Of a stretch of 64,000 nt of DNA, positions 50,803 to 63,019 are shown piece by piece. The notes beneath the pieces are model-generated. The model did no database searches and was not told the origin of the DNA. It saw only the letters and a program-made list of their open reading frames with translations. How positions within the stretch are numbered: the first letter of the stretch is position 1; each line of letters starts with the position of its first letter. Made by a program: the position numbers and the translations under genes. Origin of the DNA: Tetradesmus obliquus (Eukaryota > Chlorophyta > Chlorophyceae > Sphaeropleales > Scenedesmaceae); the NCBI GenBank assembly GCA_030272155.1, contig CP126192.1:4622501-4686500 (forward strand). Reading direction: 5' to 3'.

Positions 50803-53800
50803 TGGCACAACAGCAAAATGTGCCGCAGCAACCATGGCATGCTGACACTCTGTCTAGTGATGTTTAGAAACCTGCAATGTATGCTGGAGACTCAGGTTTA
50901 CAGTAATCAACATTTGAGTGAGCATCTACCCTGGTCACTCTGCAGCGCATGTGTAATTCAAGGCTAGAAAGGGATGTGTGGCAAGGCGCCGGCCATGGGC
51001 TCCACACCCGCTACCTGCCCTGCACCCAAGATCACACGCTCAGATCCTGGTTCACCTGCAATGCTGGTTGTTCACAAATCTCTTGACTGCTCAAGCATTG
51101 AAGCAGAGTCTCAAGGCTAGAGAGTACAAAATCGATCCTCTGGGGTGAAAAGGACTTGCTGAGGCTTGTCGGTGCAGGTCAATCCTATATTGCTGTATGA
51201 CGTTTGATCGTGCTGAATCACAGCAGGGAAACTCACTCAGGTTGATTTTTGCTAGGTAGATATCAAAGGGCATATTGTTGGCAGATGGATCTTGTTGATT
51301 GGTGAAGGTGCCGCTGCCGCTGAGCCCCTCCTTGGGCATGTCACCCGCTGTGACTGCCAGCACGTACAGGTAGCCGCCTGAGATCACTGCATCCCTGCAG
51401 CACACCAACTTGTTCATCAAGCATGCTGTCGTGAATGCATGAAGCATGCAGCGCAGCACCCAAGCACACTGCAATGAAGCCACCAGGCAAGCAGTGTTTT
51501 GCAGAGAACCTTCAACACACGGTTGCCAACCAGCGGTGTCTATGCAACACCGTCGCACCTGTAGGCATCTGTGGTGCTGCTGCCCCAGATCTGGGTGTAC
51601 ACATGGACCCCCTGAGCATCGACCTTGCGTACAAATAGGTCATAACCACCGCCTCCCTTGGATGTGTAAGTACCAATGGAACCAGGGTTGTCCACGGTCC
51701 CAACTGCACATAGGCAAGCAGAAAGGGCGTTAGACACAGCCTCAGCGGCAGCCGAGATGATGGCCTGACTGCAGCAGAATCTTGCTGGGGTTGACAGTGC
51801 ATCTCCCTGCTGCCTTGAGGCAACTTTACAGCAGAATGCATCTTTCCACGCAAGGCTGTCACCAGTTTCCCATACAAGCACTGCAAAAGCTCCATGACTC
51901 ACCTATTTCCCCTATGGAGATGGTGCTGCCCTGGGAGTCCAGCAGCGCTGTGCCAGTCATCTGGTTGACCGCTGTGCCAGAAACCTGTGGCACCATTGCA
52001 GCAACCGCCAGGCGTCCGTCAAACAGCCTAGCCCGACAGCTCTATGTTTGCTGTGCTTTCAACACCCAGACATGCAACAGGTGTGCTTATGCTGTGGGTG
52101 TCAACTTTGAGACATCCTGAAGAGACATGATGCCTACATGCAACAACAGCAGAAGCATCGGCGCCAGCTGCGGCGACACGCATGTGGACGCAGCCACCGG
52201 CATGCAGGGCATACGATCATGCACCACATGCATCATAAGTGCTTGCACTAATGTCCAACACAGCAGCCACAACAACAGGTCAGCAAAGTACAGGCAAGGC
52301 AGCAGCACAAACATTGTCGCACGTCCTCCCGGCAGAGCCCCTGCAGCAATGCTGCACACCTGCTGCCTCCGTATCTCGTTGCCGGCTCCATCGTACGTAA
52401 GGGAGAAATACTGTTCCTTGCTTGGGCCAAAGGGCGAGACGAGGAAACTGCCCAGGGTGCGGCCACCTATGACAAAGGCAGGGTCTCCGGCCAGTGGTAT
52501 CACTGCACGTAGCCGATACACCACAGTGCAGCACGATCAACACTGGTGGCACCTTGCAGGAAGGATTGCAGACAAACACTCATGCAACAAAACAGCAGAA
52601 ACTGGCATGTGCCGTGCACGGCAGGCACAAGCTGCTCCGCAAAAGGATTTCAATGCCGCCAGCTGCAGATACACACTAACAGTAGCACCACGTGCGCATT
52701 ACCGTGGGAAATGTCATCTGCGAAGTCAGGAAGCGCAGGCAGCAGCAGCAGTGGTAGCAGCGCCACCTACATGGGATGGTCAGCTTTGCCGTGCCATTGC
52801 CGCCGCGGCCGTCGCTGACAGTGAAGGGTATCACAATTGACCCAGACATTGCCACCAGGCTGTCGGCAATGCTGGGTGTCCATGTGATGACGTTGCCAGT
52901 GTTGACGCTTGCTGTGCCCTCGCCAGGCCCGAGTGACCCCACACTGAGCAGGCTTATGGGGTCACCATCATCATCCATGCCACCAGGTGGCACAACCAAT
53001 ACACTTGCCAAGGTTTTGCGGGATCGAGGGGGATCGGCCACGTCGGCCAACGTTGGGGGACGGTTCACTGCAGGCCAGCAACATGCATGTGCGTGTCAGT
53101 GTGCGAGGCTTGCGCTGGTTAGGCTGGGCTATGAAGGCACCGGCAGCCGAGTAGTGCAATGCGCAACAGGAGCATCGCTAGTGCCAGCATGTCAATGTCA
53201 CAAGAAACGGAGTGCAGCTCAGATGAGAAACAGCTGAGCAGAGGCACATTCGCTGGCTCATTGCACCTGACCGCACACAGAACTTCCATTAAGCATCAGA
53301 CCCTCCCAGCAGCACACAGCTGCCAACTGCAGAGCATCTATCTGCTCATCAAATGATGATAGATGCATTTAGGCTGTGCTGACCAGTGACAAGGCTGCAG
53401 GCAAACACAACCCTTTGGAGGTTGCACCACATGCAGTTGCAAGCGGTTCATCCACGCAAATGGCATGGTGCTGCCAGCTGCAGCTCCTAGCTGTCTGTGC
53501 ACAGGGCTCCGGCGCTCACACTGGACAGTAACGCTCCCAACTGCAGTGCCACCTTTGCCATCAGTCACCATGTAGGTGAAGGAATCCAACTGCTGGCCAG
53601 AGCCAAGGGCAGCATAGGCCGCAGCAGGCATGGTGTACAGCATCTGGCCGCTGCTGATTGTCACAGTTGCCCCAAGCGTCGTAAGCGGGGCCGCCAGGCC
53701 GACAGTGAGAGAGTCCCCATCTGGATCGACATCATTCTGCTTAACGTCGGGCGATAGCGGGTATGCAACGCCAGGCAGCACTGTAATGCTGTAGGTGTCT

Positions 53801-56800
53801 GACACGGCGGTCGGTGCTTGGTTGCCTGGCGGATCTACAGCAAGCAGCAGTGTCAGTGACAGCAGCAGCACTGAGTTGCCTAGCATGTGTGTGCAGCGTC
53901 ATGTTTCTGTTGGCCTGAAGTAACAAATGACAGCACGGCTGGCGCCACTGGATGATTGACACCCTGATCACATGAGCTGCTGATTGAGTGCCACGGCCAT
54001 TGTAACACGTTGCAAGCGTAAACACATGCAAGCAGGTGTCTGCGGCACAGTGCGATGCACCACAGTGCCGCTGCCGTTACAGCAGGGGCTGCTCCCCCAG
54101 CAGTCACTCACTGCATGAGCCAGTGACAAGGTACTGCCCGCCGCTGCACAGCGCTGATATCGCGCCACTTGGTGTGTAGCGGTTTGCGCAAGTGCCTGTG
54201 CATGTATCACCGCTGTTGGCAATGCCTGTGTTGCACTGGATGGGCCAGACATAGCCCGCTGCTCGGTTGGGTGGGTTGCTGCAGGCTGCAGGAGGGCACA
54301 CAGGCGCAAGTGTTAGGGACGAATCTGCTCATGTGAGTGACAACTGCACAGAGACCCAGACAGCGTGCAGCACAGTGCAATGACGCAGCAACCCAGGCAG
54401 ATACAGCTTCACATGTTGCAGGCATTATGGCAACATCGCCGGCCAGCCAACTGTCATCCAGTTGGTCAGCAGCATATTTTTGCAGGTGGCCGGCAGCGCT
54501 CAAGGTGAGGTCAGCACGTGCTGCTCTACAGACCAATGCCGCGGTGCAGCTGCAGCAGCTAGCCCAAGTTCTGTCCACTTTGCTTGCAGCTCACTGTTGC
54601 CAATGCATTGCCCTGTGACATCGTACTGTCCCCTGTCATTGCACTTGGCTGAAATTGGCTGCGAGGCTGTGTAGCCGGGGTTCTGGCAGCCGCCGCTGCA
54701 GGTGGAGCCTACAGCAGCAGTGCCTGCTGAGGCGCAGCTGCTGGCCCATACAAAGCCAGGCAGGCTGTTGGGAGGGTTGATGCATGAGGCCGGGCCTGCA
54801 ACGGACAACAGATGGATGCAGTGGGCTATTCAGAGATGCCAGGAGCAAGCAGAGCACTGCACGACGTCGAAGGAGAAGCAGGTGATACCGGCTAGAACAC
54901 ATGCCTGACAAATGAGCAACCCAAGCAGGAGCAAGCTGCAGCATGTAGGTGGGGACACTGCGACCTTGCGTTGGCAAGCAGCGACCACATGCCGCTTACA
55001 TCAGTGATGGCATAGACACATAGCTATGAGCGCGGCTGCACACCCCCCACCTTGACATGTGCCCCCCACCAACCAGTTGCCGTTGGTGCAGGTTGCTGCA
55101 ACACCTCCTGCATAGCCCCTGTTGCAGCTGCCCCGGCAGGTTGTGCCGCTGCTGGTGTTGCCAACCGAGCAGGGCCAGCTCACATCAGCACCAGTGCTGG
55201 GGGGGTTGGGGCACGCTGCAAAAAAGTTGAGAAGCAGCACAGTGAAAGTAGCAATGTAGGTCCCCTGATTCAGTACGGCCAGCTGCCGGGTGTAGAGTTT
55301 GTGTAGGCACTAGATACCCCGCATTACTGTGTCTTCAGCTTACAGAGCCTGTCACATTACAGCTGCATGCGTTTGCAGCATGCACACTACAACAGTGCGC
55401 GGACGTGCGTGCCTGGCTGCCTGACTCTGCACAGGGTCTTGTTCTTTGAGCGCTGTCATTCATAAAGTCACTCAGCCGTGATGCACTTACGAAGCGGGGT
55501 GCACACGCCCGTCACTGTGTGGGCGGCGTTGGCCTGGCATATTGCTGTGATGGCGTCTGAGGCATAGTAGCCAGCCGCACACGACCCCACACACAGCTGT
55601 CCCACTCCCGCAGCTCCTGAGCTGCATTGGCTCCACAGATGGCCGGGCTGGCTGCTGGGAGGGTAGGGGCAGGTGATGGAGGCTGTGGCAGGCAGCAGCA
55701 GCAGCGGCGACAGCAGCAGTGGCGGCAGCACAAGCAGATGAGTGATGTGTATGTATGAATCTTGTAACGGTGCAAACCCCTGGAGAGCTAGTGCCAACAC
55801 CATGCAGCGGCCAAATGGCCTGGCAGTGCAACATTTTTAGCATGATCAACTGGCTGGCAGCGCCTGTAGGCAACACAGCAAACGAGCTTGCAGCAAACGA
55901 ACAACAAACAACTTGCAAACATTGTCGATGTTGGTGCCGCGTTTCAACACCAAAGCTACCTTCTGGCACCAGGATATGCTGTGAGCGCGTGCACGACGAC
56001 ATGGCACAACTCACTGAGAGGTGTGCAGGAGCCGATGATGGTGAAGCTGCCGTTGCTGCACTTGGCCAGCTGTGCGCCCGCGGCTTGCACGCAGCTGCCC
56101 ACGCAGTAGTCTCCGCTGGTGATTGTTGCAGCAGCATTGCAGTCCCAGGAGACGCCCGGGGCCTTGTTGGGTGGCGTGGGGCAGGGCAGCGCTGCAGGCA
56201 CAATTGCATGGGAGCAAAGGGTGAGGTGATTCCCACAAATCACACCAACCCATTAGCAACTTGTTGCAGATGACAAGGTAACGGCTTGCAGCGGCACGCG
56301 GAGAGGCGATGCACAGGTCTTTTGCGCTAGCACTGTTTGCACTTTGACATGTCAACGCGTGCCAAAACTGTTGTTATCAACACTTACAGATGACGATCGC
56401 CCAGCCGAGTAGCCATGAGATGCAGGTGATGCTGTGAGCACTTCTCACCTGGAGTCGCCTGCTCGCACTTTCCAGTCACATTCCACTGTCCAAAGCTGCA
56501 CCTCGCGCTGACATTGGCAGGGGCAGCTGCGCCCAGGGCAGGACATGTGCCGTTGCAGAGCGTGTTGTGCTTGATGGGTGCTGATGCGTTGCATCCAGCC
56601 CATGAGACGCCATCACCACCCCCGCTGGGCAGACCGTAGCAGGCTGCAGCAGCAGCAGCAGCAGTAGCCACACCGACCACGCATCATCTTGTAACTTCCA
56701 TCTTGAGAGAGGATACTTACATGTGGGTCCTGGCCATCTTAGCCACAACAGGTTGAACACACACACACGGTCTGAAAAGACTTTCATGTTGATCTCAGAC

Positions 56801-59152
56801 TACGTGTTCATCCTGCTGTACCTCATGCCATGTTAGATGGTGACGGGAATCATATGTGGCTGCCTCCCTCACTACAGCAACCCAATAGCACCCACTGCTT
56901 GCCGCACATGCCATGCAGAAGACATTCATTACATCGGGCCTGTTTGAGCTGGTCCTGCAAAGCATAGGCCAAGTGTATGGATGTGTTCATCAGATGCCAC
57001 AATCCGCCGGTATCACCATCAAGACGATGGCAGCTTGTGCTAAAGCGTAGCCGCACTGTACCTGTACCACACAGCAGGCTGAGCACAGCTGCGCTGCAGA
57101 GGCACTACACCGCGCAATTCAAGCACATCACTTTGGCGTGTGATGCAAGCAAATGTTGTAGTGTTGACTGCCCACACACATGTCAACGAATGAAGCGCCA
57201 GGATGCGCCTTGAAGGATGGAGGGGAGACCTCTCCTCTCCAGAGTGCACAAGCAGGCAAGCGTTGCTAGGTGCACAGACCTGCGCTGCTAGCCAGCGCTG
57301 CCTTGTGGTAAAGCAACAAATGCTTGATGCGGCATTGTTTCCGTGCTGCAGAACACATATGCACATAGCAGCTGCAGGGGCAGCAGCTGCCGCTGCCACT
57401 GTGAGCGCTTCATACCTGGAGGCACCTGCCCACAAGCACCAGTCACATTCCATTTCCCGAAACTGCACCTCGCGCTGACAGTGGCAGGGGCAGCTGCGCC
57501 CAGGGCAGGACATGTGCCGTTGCAGACCGTGTTGTGCTTGATGGGTGCTGATGCGTTGCAACCAGCCCATGAGATGCCGTCACTACCATCACTGGGCAGG
57601 CCATAGCATGCTGCAGCAGCAACAGCGGCAGCCACACCAAGCAGAAGCTCATCAGGGTGAGCAGCATTAAAAAGGAAATACAGCAGACATGGCTGAGCAG
57701 GCAGTACAACTTGATCATGCAGTGGTGATATTTGCCTGCCAACACATGCCAAAGTCATGTTCTGACTGGCGTTGCAGCTGAGCAGCCCCATTGCACCACA
57801 TGGCATGCAGCACACAGCACCAGTGAGGTGCAAAAACATTGCTGTGTTGACTGGACATGTGCTGGTTGTAAAAGTTTTGAATGGCGCTCAATATGACTCG
57901 CACTCGCGTATATGCGTACTGCACATGTGCAGTTAGCTGCGTTATGCCGCAAGGCGGCAGCTCGATGTTCTGTTCTGTTCTGTTTTGTTCTGTTCTGTTC
58001 TGTGAAGGGTTGTGCTGTCGTTGCGCTGCACTGTGCTGTGCTGCGACGCGCTGCACTGTGCTATGCTCATGACAAGGGCAGGGCAGCATACTCACGGAAA
58101 GGCCTGCAGGCTCCGCTGATGACGTTCCAGCCGCGCGGCTGACAGCGGGCCTGAATTGGCCCGCGGAAGTCAAAGCCTGGCTTGCAGGATGTTGCATTGC
58201 ACAGGCCACCCACTGGCGTGGTGCTGCAGTCCCAAACAGCAGGCCGCATGCCGCGGGGGTTGCCTGTGCAGTCTGCAGGCAGTCCATAACAAACAAAGCC
58301 ACCATGCAAGGAAACTTCAAAGAGCTGCCGGGCAGGCCACATTAAATTGCAGCACCCACAACAGCTCTCACGTGAATGCTGTAGCATGCTGGCTTGACAG
58401 TAAACCTTGCAACCTGCAAGCCTGCTTGCACGAGATGCCTGCTTGCACGAGATATTTGTAACTAGCCCTGTTCATGTGGCAGTGTATATGTGCAAGTAAG
58501 GAAACAGCATCAGTGCCTCACCAGGCCAGCAGCGGCCGAATGCTTCGTCCCATTTCCACTGGCCGAAAGCGCACTGTGCATACAGCAGTGCTGCTGAGGG
58601 AGTGAAGCCGGGCAGGCAGTCTGAGGCCAGGCAGCTGCCCCTGTGGGGGGTGGTGGGCGAGCACTCCCAGTTGGCATGGGGCAGCAGCGAGGGGCCAGGG
58701 TCACCACTGCAATCTGTGCAGCGAGCATGTGGCAGCAGCAGCAGAGGCAGCAGCAGCAGAGGCAGCAGCAGCAGCACGATTGGACTGCTGCAGTGCATTC
58801 TGGAGGAGAAACGTGCATGTGCAAGTATACCAACAGTGCAGACATCCATGCACCTGCTCAATTTGCTTCAAGCTGTGACGCCGCATGATGGACCCATGGG
58901 TCGAAATTTCATCTGTAGGGGGTGTGGCTGTTTCTGGCATGGTGTCATGCCTCTGTCATGCACCAAGAAAGGGGCAGGCCAGGACTTCTTTTGTTGCTGC
59001 TGCCGTGCCTCTGCGCAGGATACAGCAACTCGTTGCTGGGAGCTGCCTGTTTATGCACACATGCTGCTACATCAGCCTGCAGCACCCACCTAGGTTGAGT
59101 GCATCACGGGAGCCCAAGTCGAGCACACCTGCGGCGTGGAAGCAGTAGCAGT

Positions 59153-59188
<36 letters not shown>

Positions 59189-60867
59189 GACACATATGAT
59201 ATGCACAGTTGAAGTTACGGCCATGGTATGGCTGCACATGCACTATGCAAATCCCGAGGGCTGCATTATGTGTTGCACAAGCATCCCACGCTGTTTTCGT
59301 ACTGATGCTACTGCCGCTTTATCGCCGCAGCTGGCGATCCCAGTTGAAAATCAGGCTCTGAAGAAAGGTGCTGCTGTCAACAGACCGCAACTGCACCGCT
59401 GCCTGGCGGGCCAGCTCACCAAGCGAGGTCACCAGCAGCCGGCCCCAGCCGGGCAGCCGCAGCCCCACAAGCTCCTTGAGCAGCGCAAACTGCAGCGCAT
59501 CCTCCGTCACGCCGGCTGCTGCTGTGGCCAGCACGTCAAACATGTAGCTGGCTGTTCTCTCAGTGGTGACAGCAGGGGCGGAGCGGCGCCGCGCAGGCTG
59601 CATGCATGTGCGCCGCACAACACACAGGCATCAATGCGGCAGCATCATGCAGATCTTGCGTTGGTTCATACGTGCATGCTGCGTGAACAGAGCCAAGGAT
59701 GAGCGCGTTGCTGGACGTATGCGTTCTGCTTGGCAGTACAGGTGTGACAACACTGGGCAGCAATCAGCAGGCGCAACGATGCCGCAGCATAAGACAGCAA
59801 CCACTTGCTGAGGGGTGTTCTCTGATGCAGCACTGATGCAGCACTCATTGTTGACAGTTTGCGCTGCTGTTGCCTGCTTATCATGCACCATGCCTGTGAC
59901 ACACCGCGCCCACACCGCTCACCCTGATGCGCGTTGAGCAGCTGCCTGCTGTGACGCTTGACAGCACGCCACTGCCGCTGCCTGCAAGTCTTGACACAAC
60001 ACCCTCCACCACTGGCAGCAGCGCACTCGCCAGACTTGCATTGCAGGTGCCCAGCAGTGTCGCATTGACCTGCATGCTGACAATGCTTTGACCGTCTGCT
60101 GTCTTGCAGTCAGCGATTGTCGAGCCCCTCTTGCTGCTGCTGCTGCCCAATGGACATGGCACGCAGCCTACAGCAGCAGCCGTAGCTGGCCCACGTGCGC
60201 TGTAGCTGCCAGGATCACACGCTGTACAGGCTGGTCCCTCAAAGCCTGCGCTGCATGCATCACACACTGTGGAGCCGCGCTGCAGAGTGGAGAAGCCTGG
60301 CTGGCAACGTGTGCACTGCAGGTCTCCCTGCTGTGCTGTCCAGCTGCGCGGGCAGGGTGTGCAGGCTGCTGTGCTGTTTGCACCCGGCACCCATCCCGCT
60401 GCCTTGCAGCACACACACTCTCTGGCGCTAGCAGGGGTGCCTGGGGTATCCTTGCACACCTGCGGCAGTTGCAGCAGATGCAGCACCACAGGTGCACCTC
60501 AGTATGCCATGCAGAGGCACAATATGCATTGCATGTGCGTACGCACTACCACATGTTGCTCGTGCAGTCTTTGATCTAGCACAGCAAAGCGTAGGGGGCA
60601 GAAAACACAGTAGGGGGCCGGTTGTGCTGCTGAGTGCAGCTGGCGCACCTGGCAGCTGCTGTGGCATGCTGCAGTGGTCTCCCCAGACACTGCAGTGCAC
60701 GCCGCAGCCTGTTTGGTTGATGCTGGCGCTGCTGCGAGGTGCCTTCCAAGAGCATCAGCAGTGCTGGCTGCAGCTGAACCCTGAAGGACTGCACTGTTAC
60801 TGCATGTCAGCGCAAACGTTGCCAGCAGCAGCAATGTGCTGATGTTCTGCCAGCTGGCTGGATGCAT
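48375..60867 (-). CDS. Secreted multidomain protein: Cys-rich, nine sushi-like, two cadherin-like and SBBP-like modules
   Basis: No single family name fits. Twenty-three exons (first 60867-60649, last 48732-48375) join with every phase matching to 1,602 residues. Residues 1-40 hold a signal peptide (NISTLLLLATFALTCSNSA). Residues 74-200 are Cys-rich, with CQPGFSTLQRGSTVCDAC and CDPGSYS as in ephrin-receptor/GCC2-type repeats. After a linker, nine exons (58713-54112) each encode a module with six cysteines of sushi-like form (PP..PG..W.C, then G..C.G.C, then A.C...G.W.V.G.C). Two exons (53834-53520 and 53067-52771) encode cadherin-like modules (NDVDPDGDSLTV, YMVTDGKGGTAVGSVTV; DDDGDPISLL, FTVSDGRGGNGTAKLT). 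The last about 500 residues are SBBP-like blades (GGYDLFVRKVDAQG, FDIYLAKINL, SDGFIVRV, DDIFVIVYDALNG). There is no transmembrane segment, so it is probably secreted into wall or matrix. Ligand unknown. Confidence 0.8.
50514..50549. repeat. Interstitial telomere-type repeat
   Basis: Three perfect CCCTAAA units plus degenerate flanking ones. The G-rich strand is TTTAGGG, the plant-type telomere repeat also used by many green algae. It lies inside intron 19 of the multidomain gene. Confidence 0.9.
50707..50800. repeat. (CAG)n array, about 31 units
   Basis: Nearly uninterrupted CAG with one CAA near 50725. It is intronic in the multidomain gene, about 160 bp from the telomere-type tract. Confidence 0.95.
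56449..57610 (-). repeat. Duplicated sushi-like exon pair
   Basis: Exons 57610-57416 and 56643-56449 are both 195 bp and encode almost the same module. Both share SWAGCNASAPIKHNT and CNGTCPALGAAAPA, with a handful of substitutions. It is a recent tandem exon duplication. Confidence 0.9.
57966..58003. repeat. (TGTTC)n pentanucleotide microsatellite
   Basis: About seven TGTTC units with one TGTTT. Intronic in the multidomain gene. Confidence 0.9.
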
Positions 60868-62123
60868 GGTCCAGTGTTGCAGGTTCAGCCACTGCAGGCC
60901 TTGTTTCCCTTGGATGTGCTTGCAGGAGCTGGCGCCAAACACCATGGCCAACTCAACCTGAGAGCCCGGCTCAGCAACCTGCAGGGACCAGCGTGTGGGT
61001 GATCTGGATGTGCACAACCTGCAGCAGTACAGAGAACATGAACACAGGTGTTGTGCCAGCTGGTATCCTAGGGCATCGTTAAGGTGCATGGTTGGTGCAG
61101 CAGCAGCTGCAGCCCATCATCAGGCTTGCGCGTGCGCAAGCCCTCCTCCTGCATATTTCAAGCTGTGAAGGCATGACGCTGCCCTGGAGGTACTGCCAGG
61201 TGTGTATGCTGATGGTGAGGCATGCTCCACCGGCGTGGCGGCGCTTCTCGTGCACCTGAAAGGCCTAATGATCACTTGTATTGTACTACCAGTGACATCA
61301 CGTAGCAAAACATCATGTGACCACAGACTTTCAGGTGTGTCACAGCTGCCAGCAGTAGTTGTTGGGCCTGCCTTCAACCCAGATCGTACACCCTGGTACA
61401 TGCGCATGGGGCGTATAAGGAAGAGCAAACTCATTTGGGCATTTTAGAGTGCCTGTTTCCCAACAACAACGTTTGGAGCATGTCACCGCAGGCCACGTGG
61501 ATGCTCTCAGCACAACCCTCACCAGACGCCTTGAATATGCTAGTAGAAGGCAATTCAAGCGCTCGTACTGCAAAACAACAGACAGTATGACGTCTCTGGC
61601 AAGCACCCGCGTTGAGCCTGTGCCCTTTGGCCCACGACACGGCACTGTAGACACTGCGGAGACCAGTAAACTAAATATTCGGCCAATTAAAAATCACCTT
61701 GCGGCCGAAAGTGGGTACTGGTACGCAAACAGGCCGCAATATAAAGAAGTGACAATGTACGAGTTCAGAAGTTCTGCCAGCTGGCTGCAGCTGAGTGCTG
61801 AAGTTCCTGTCTGCTGCGGGCGCAAATGCTGGCAGACTGCAGTCTGTCAGCTGACACACAATAATGATTTCAAAGCAAAACTACCAATCCATCCCTGCAG
61901 GCATGGTCTGCCAAGGCCCTTGTGCGGCACGGCCCGTGGGCACACGGTGTAAACATGACGAATTCTAGACAAAGCGAGGATGCCGAAGCACGCTGTACTC
62001 AGTGAGTAAAGTCACCCTCAAAGCAACACACCCGCTGTGCTATCCCACCAACCCGTGGTGCTGCGTGTTGTGTTCTGCTGCCACCACGTAGTTTGTGAGG
62101 CCCACCATGCCGTCCCTGCTCGC

Positions 62124-62159
<36 letters not shown>

Positions 62160-62335
62160 GCGGCGGCGGCGGCTGCAGGAGGCAGTGGCAGGGGCTCAGG
62201 CAGGATGTCTGCAGGCACTGCGGGCGGCAGGGGCAGGTGCAGGGGCAGGGGCAGGCGCGGGGGCAGCACTATCGCAATAGCAGCAGCTGCAGGTGCTCAG
62301 GACAGCGCTGACAGTGAGGAGGCCTCCTGTCCTAG
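60868..62335. other. Region upstream of the multidomain gene
   Basis: Should hold the promoter of the multidomain gene and perhaps 5' exons of the + strand gene ending at 62680. No supported exon was found. A (CAG)11(CGG)5 run lies at 62126-62173, and a Gly/Arg-rich + frame (GRGRCRGRGRRGG) at about 62220-62270 could be part of that gene. Confidence 0.4.
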
Positions 62336-62680
62336 GACAGTGCAGCCGAGGCACCAGCAGCACAGCCGCAGCGCCGCTCTGACCGCAAGCGAAAGCAGCG
62401 GAACATGCAGGAGTACATTGTGGAAGGAGCAGAGGGTGAGGCAGCTGATGTGGATGAGCTTTTGGCCGTGATAGACACAGCTAGCTGCAACAGCGCTGTT
62501 GCAGATGCTGCTGGGGCTCCGGCAGCCGCTGCAGATGCAGCTGCTGCAGCGCTGCAGTCTGGGGGCCAGCAGGCAGCAGGTGGCGCTGCAGGCCAGTCCA
62601 AGCAGCAGCGCACCAACACGGGCAAACTGCTGCCTAGCAAGCGGTCTCTGCAGGAGTTCATGCCCGCTGGTATGGAGTGA
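62336..62680 (+). CDS. Last exon of an unrecognised gene
   Basis: After a possible acceptor (TCCTAG, 62335), a frame of 114 codons reads to a TGA at 62678-62680. It has a basic patch RRSDRKRKQRNMQEYIVEG, an acidic segment GAEGEAADVDELLAVIDTA, an Ala/Gln-rich middle and a conserved-looking end (GKLLPSKRSLQEFMPAGME). The basic patch could be a nuclear localisation signal. The two ends look constrained whereas the middle is low complexity, as in real algal exons. I do not recognise the family. The upstream exon is not resolved; ATG 62405 would be the first in-frame start if the gene were single-exon. Confidence 0.4.
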   Translation, partial: DSAAEAPAAQPQRRSDRKRKQRNMQEYIVEGAEGEAADVDELLAVIDTASCNSAVADAAGAPAAAADAAAAALQSGGQQAAGGAAGQSKQQRTNTGKLLPSKRSLQEFMPAGME

Positions 62681-63019
62681 TGCACAAGGCAGCATTCCTT
62701 CTTTCAGCCTTGAGTGCAGTAGCAGCGGTGCGCAATGAATGCACGGCATGCTACCCTACAAGAAGCCAGCTGCACCAGGAGGTGTTGTGAAATGCACTAT
62801 GAGGTATCAGTGCTGCAGTGCATCCTGTCAAGTGTCTCCTGTCCGTGTGCTACAGATGTACAAACAGCTGTCTGCATGTTGCATGTCACAGCTGTGAAAG
62901 CTGCAGCTTCGTCGCCTACGACGTCGTACTAGTGGGTCGACCCGGGGTGTACTCACGCCTTTGCAGCATTTCGCACATACATGTTGAGCAGCTGCAGCAT
63001 GGTTTGAAGGTTGTTTGTG
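62681..63019. other. Short convergent gap
   Basis: About 340 bp between the ends of two convergent partial genes; nothing else seen. Confidence 0.5.

Noticed and set aside
50529..50840. Minus-strand frames encoding poly-Cys or poly-Leu
   Set aside because: They are translations of the CAG array in an intron.
62018..62269. Minus-strand frame with poly-Ala, and a neighbouring frame with a protein-like end DGMVGLTNYVVAAEHN
   Set aside because: The short segment looks coding, but no upstream exon or consistent splice phase could be found and the + strand exon at 62336 argues against it.
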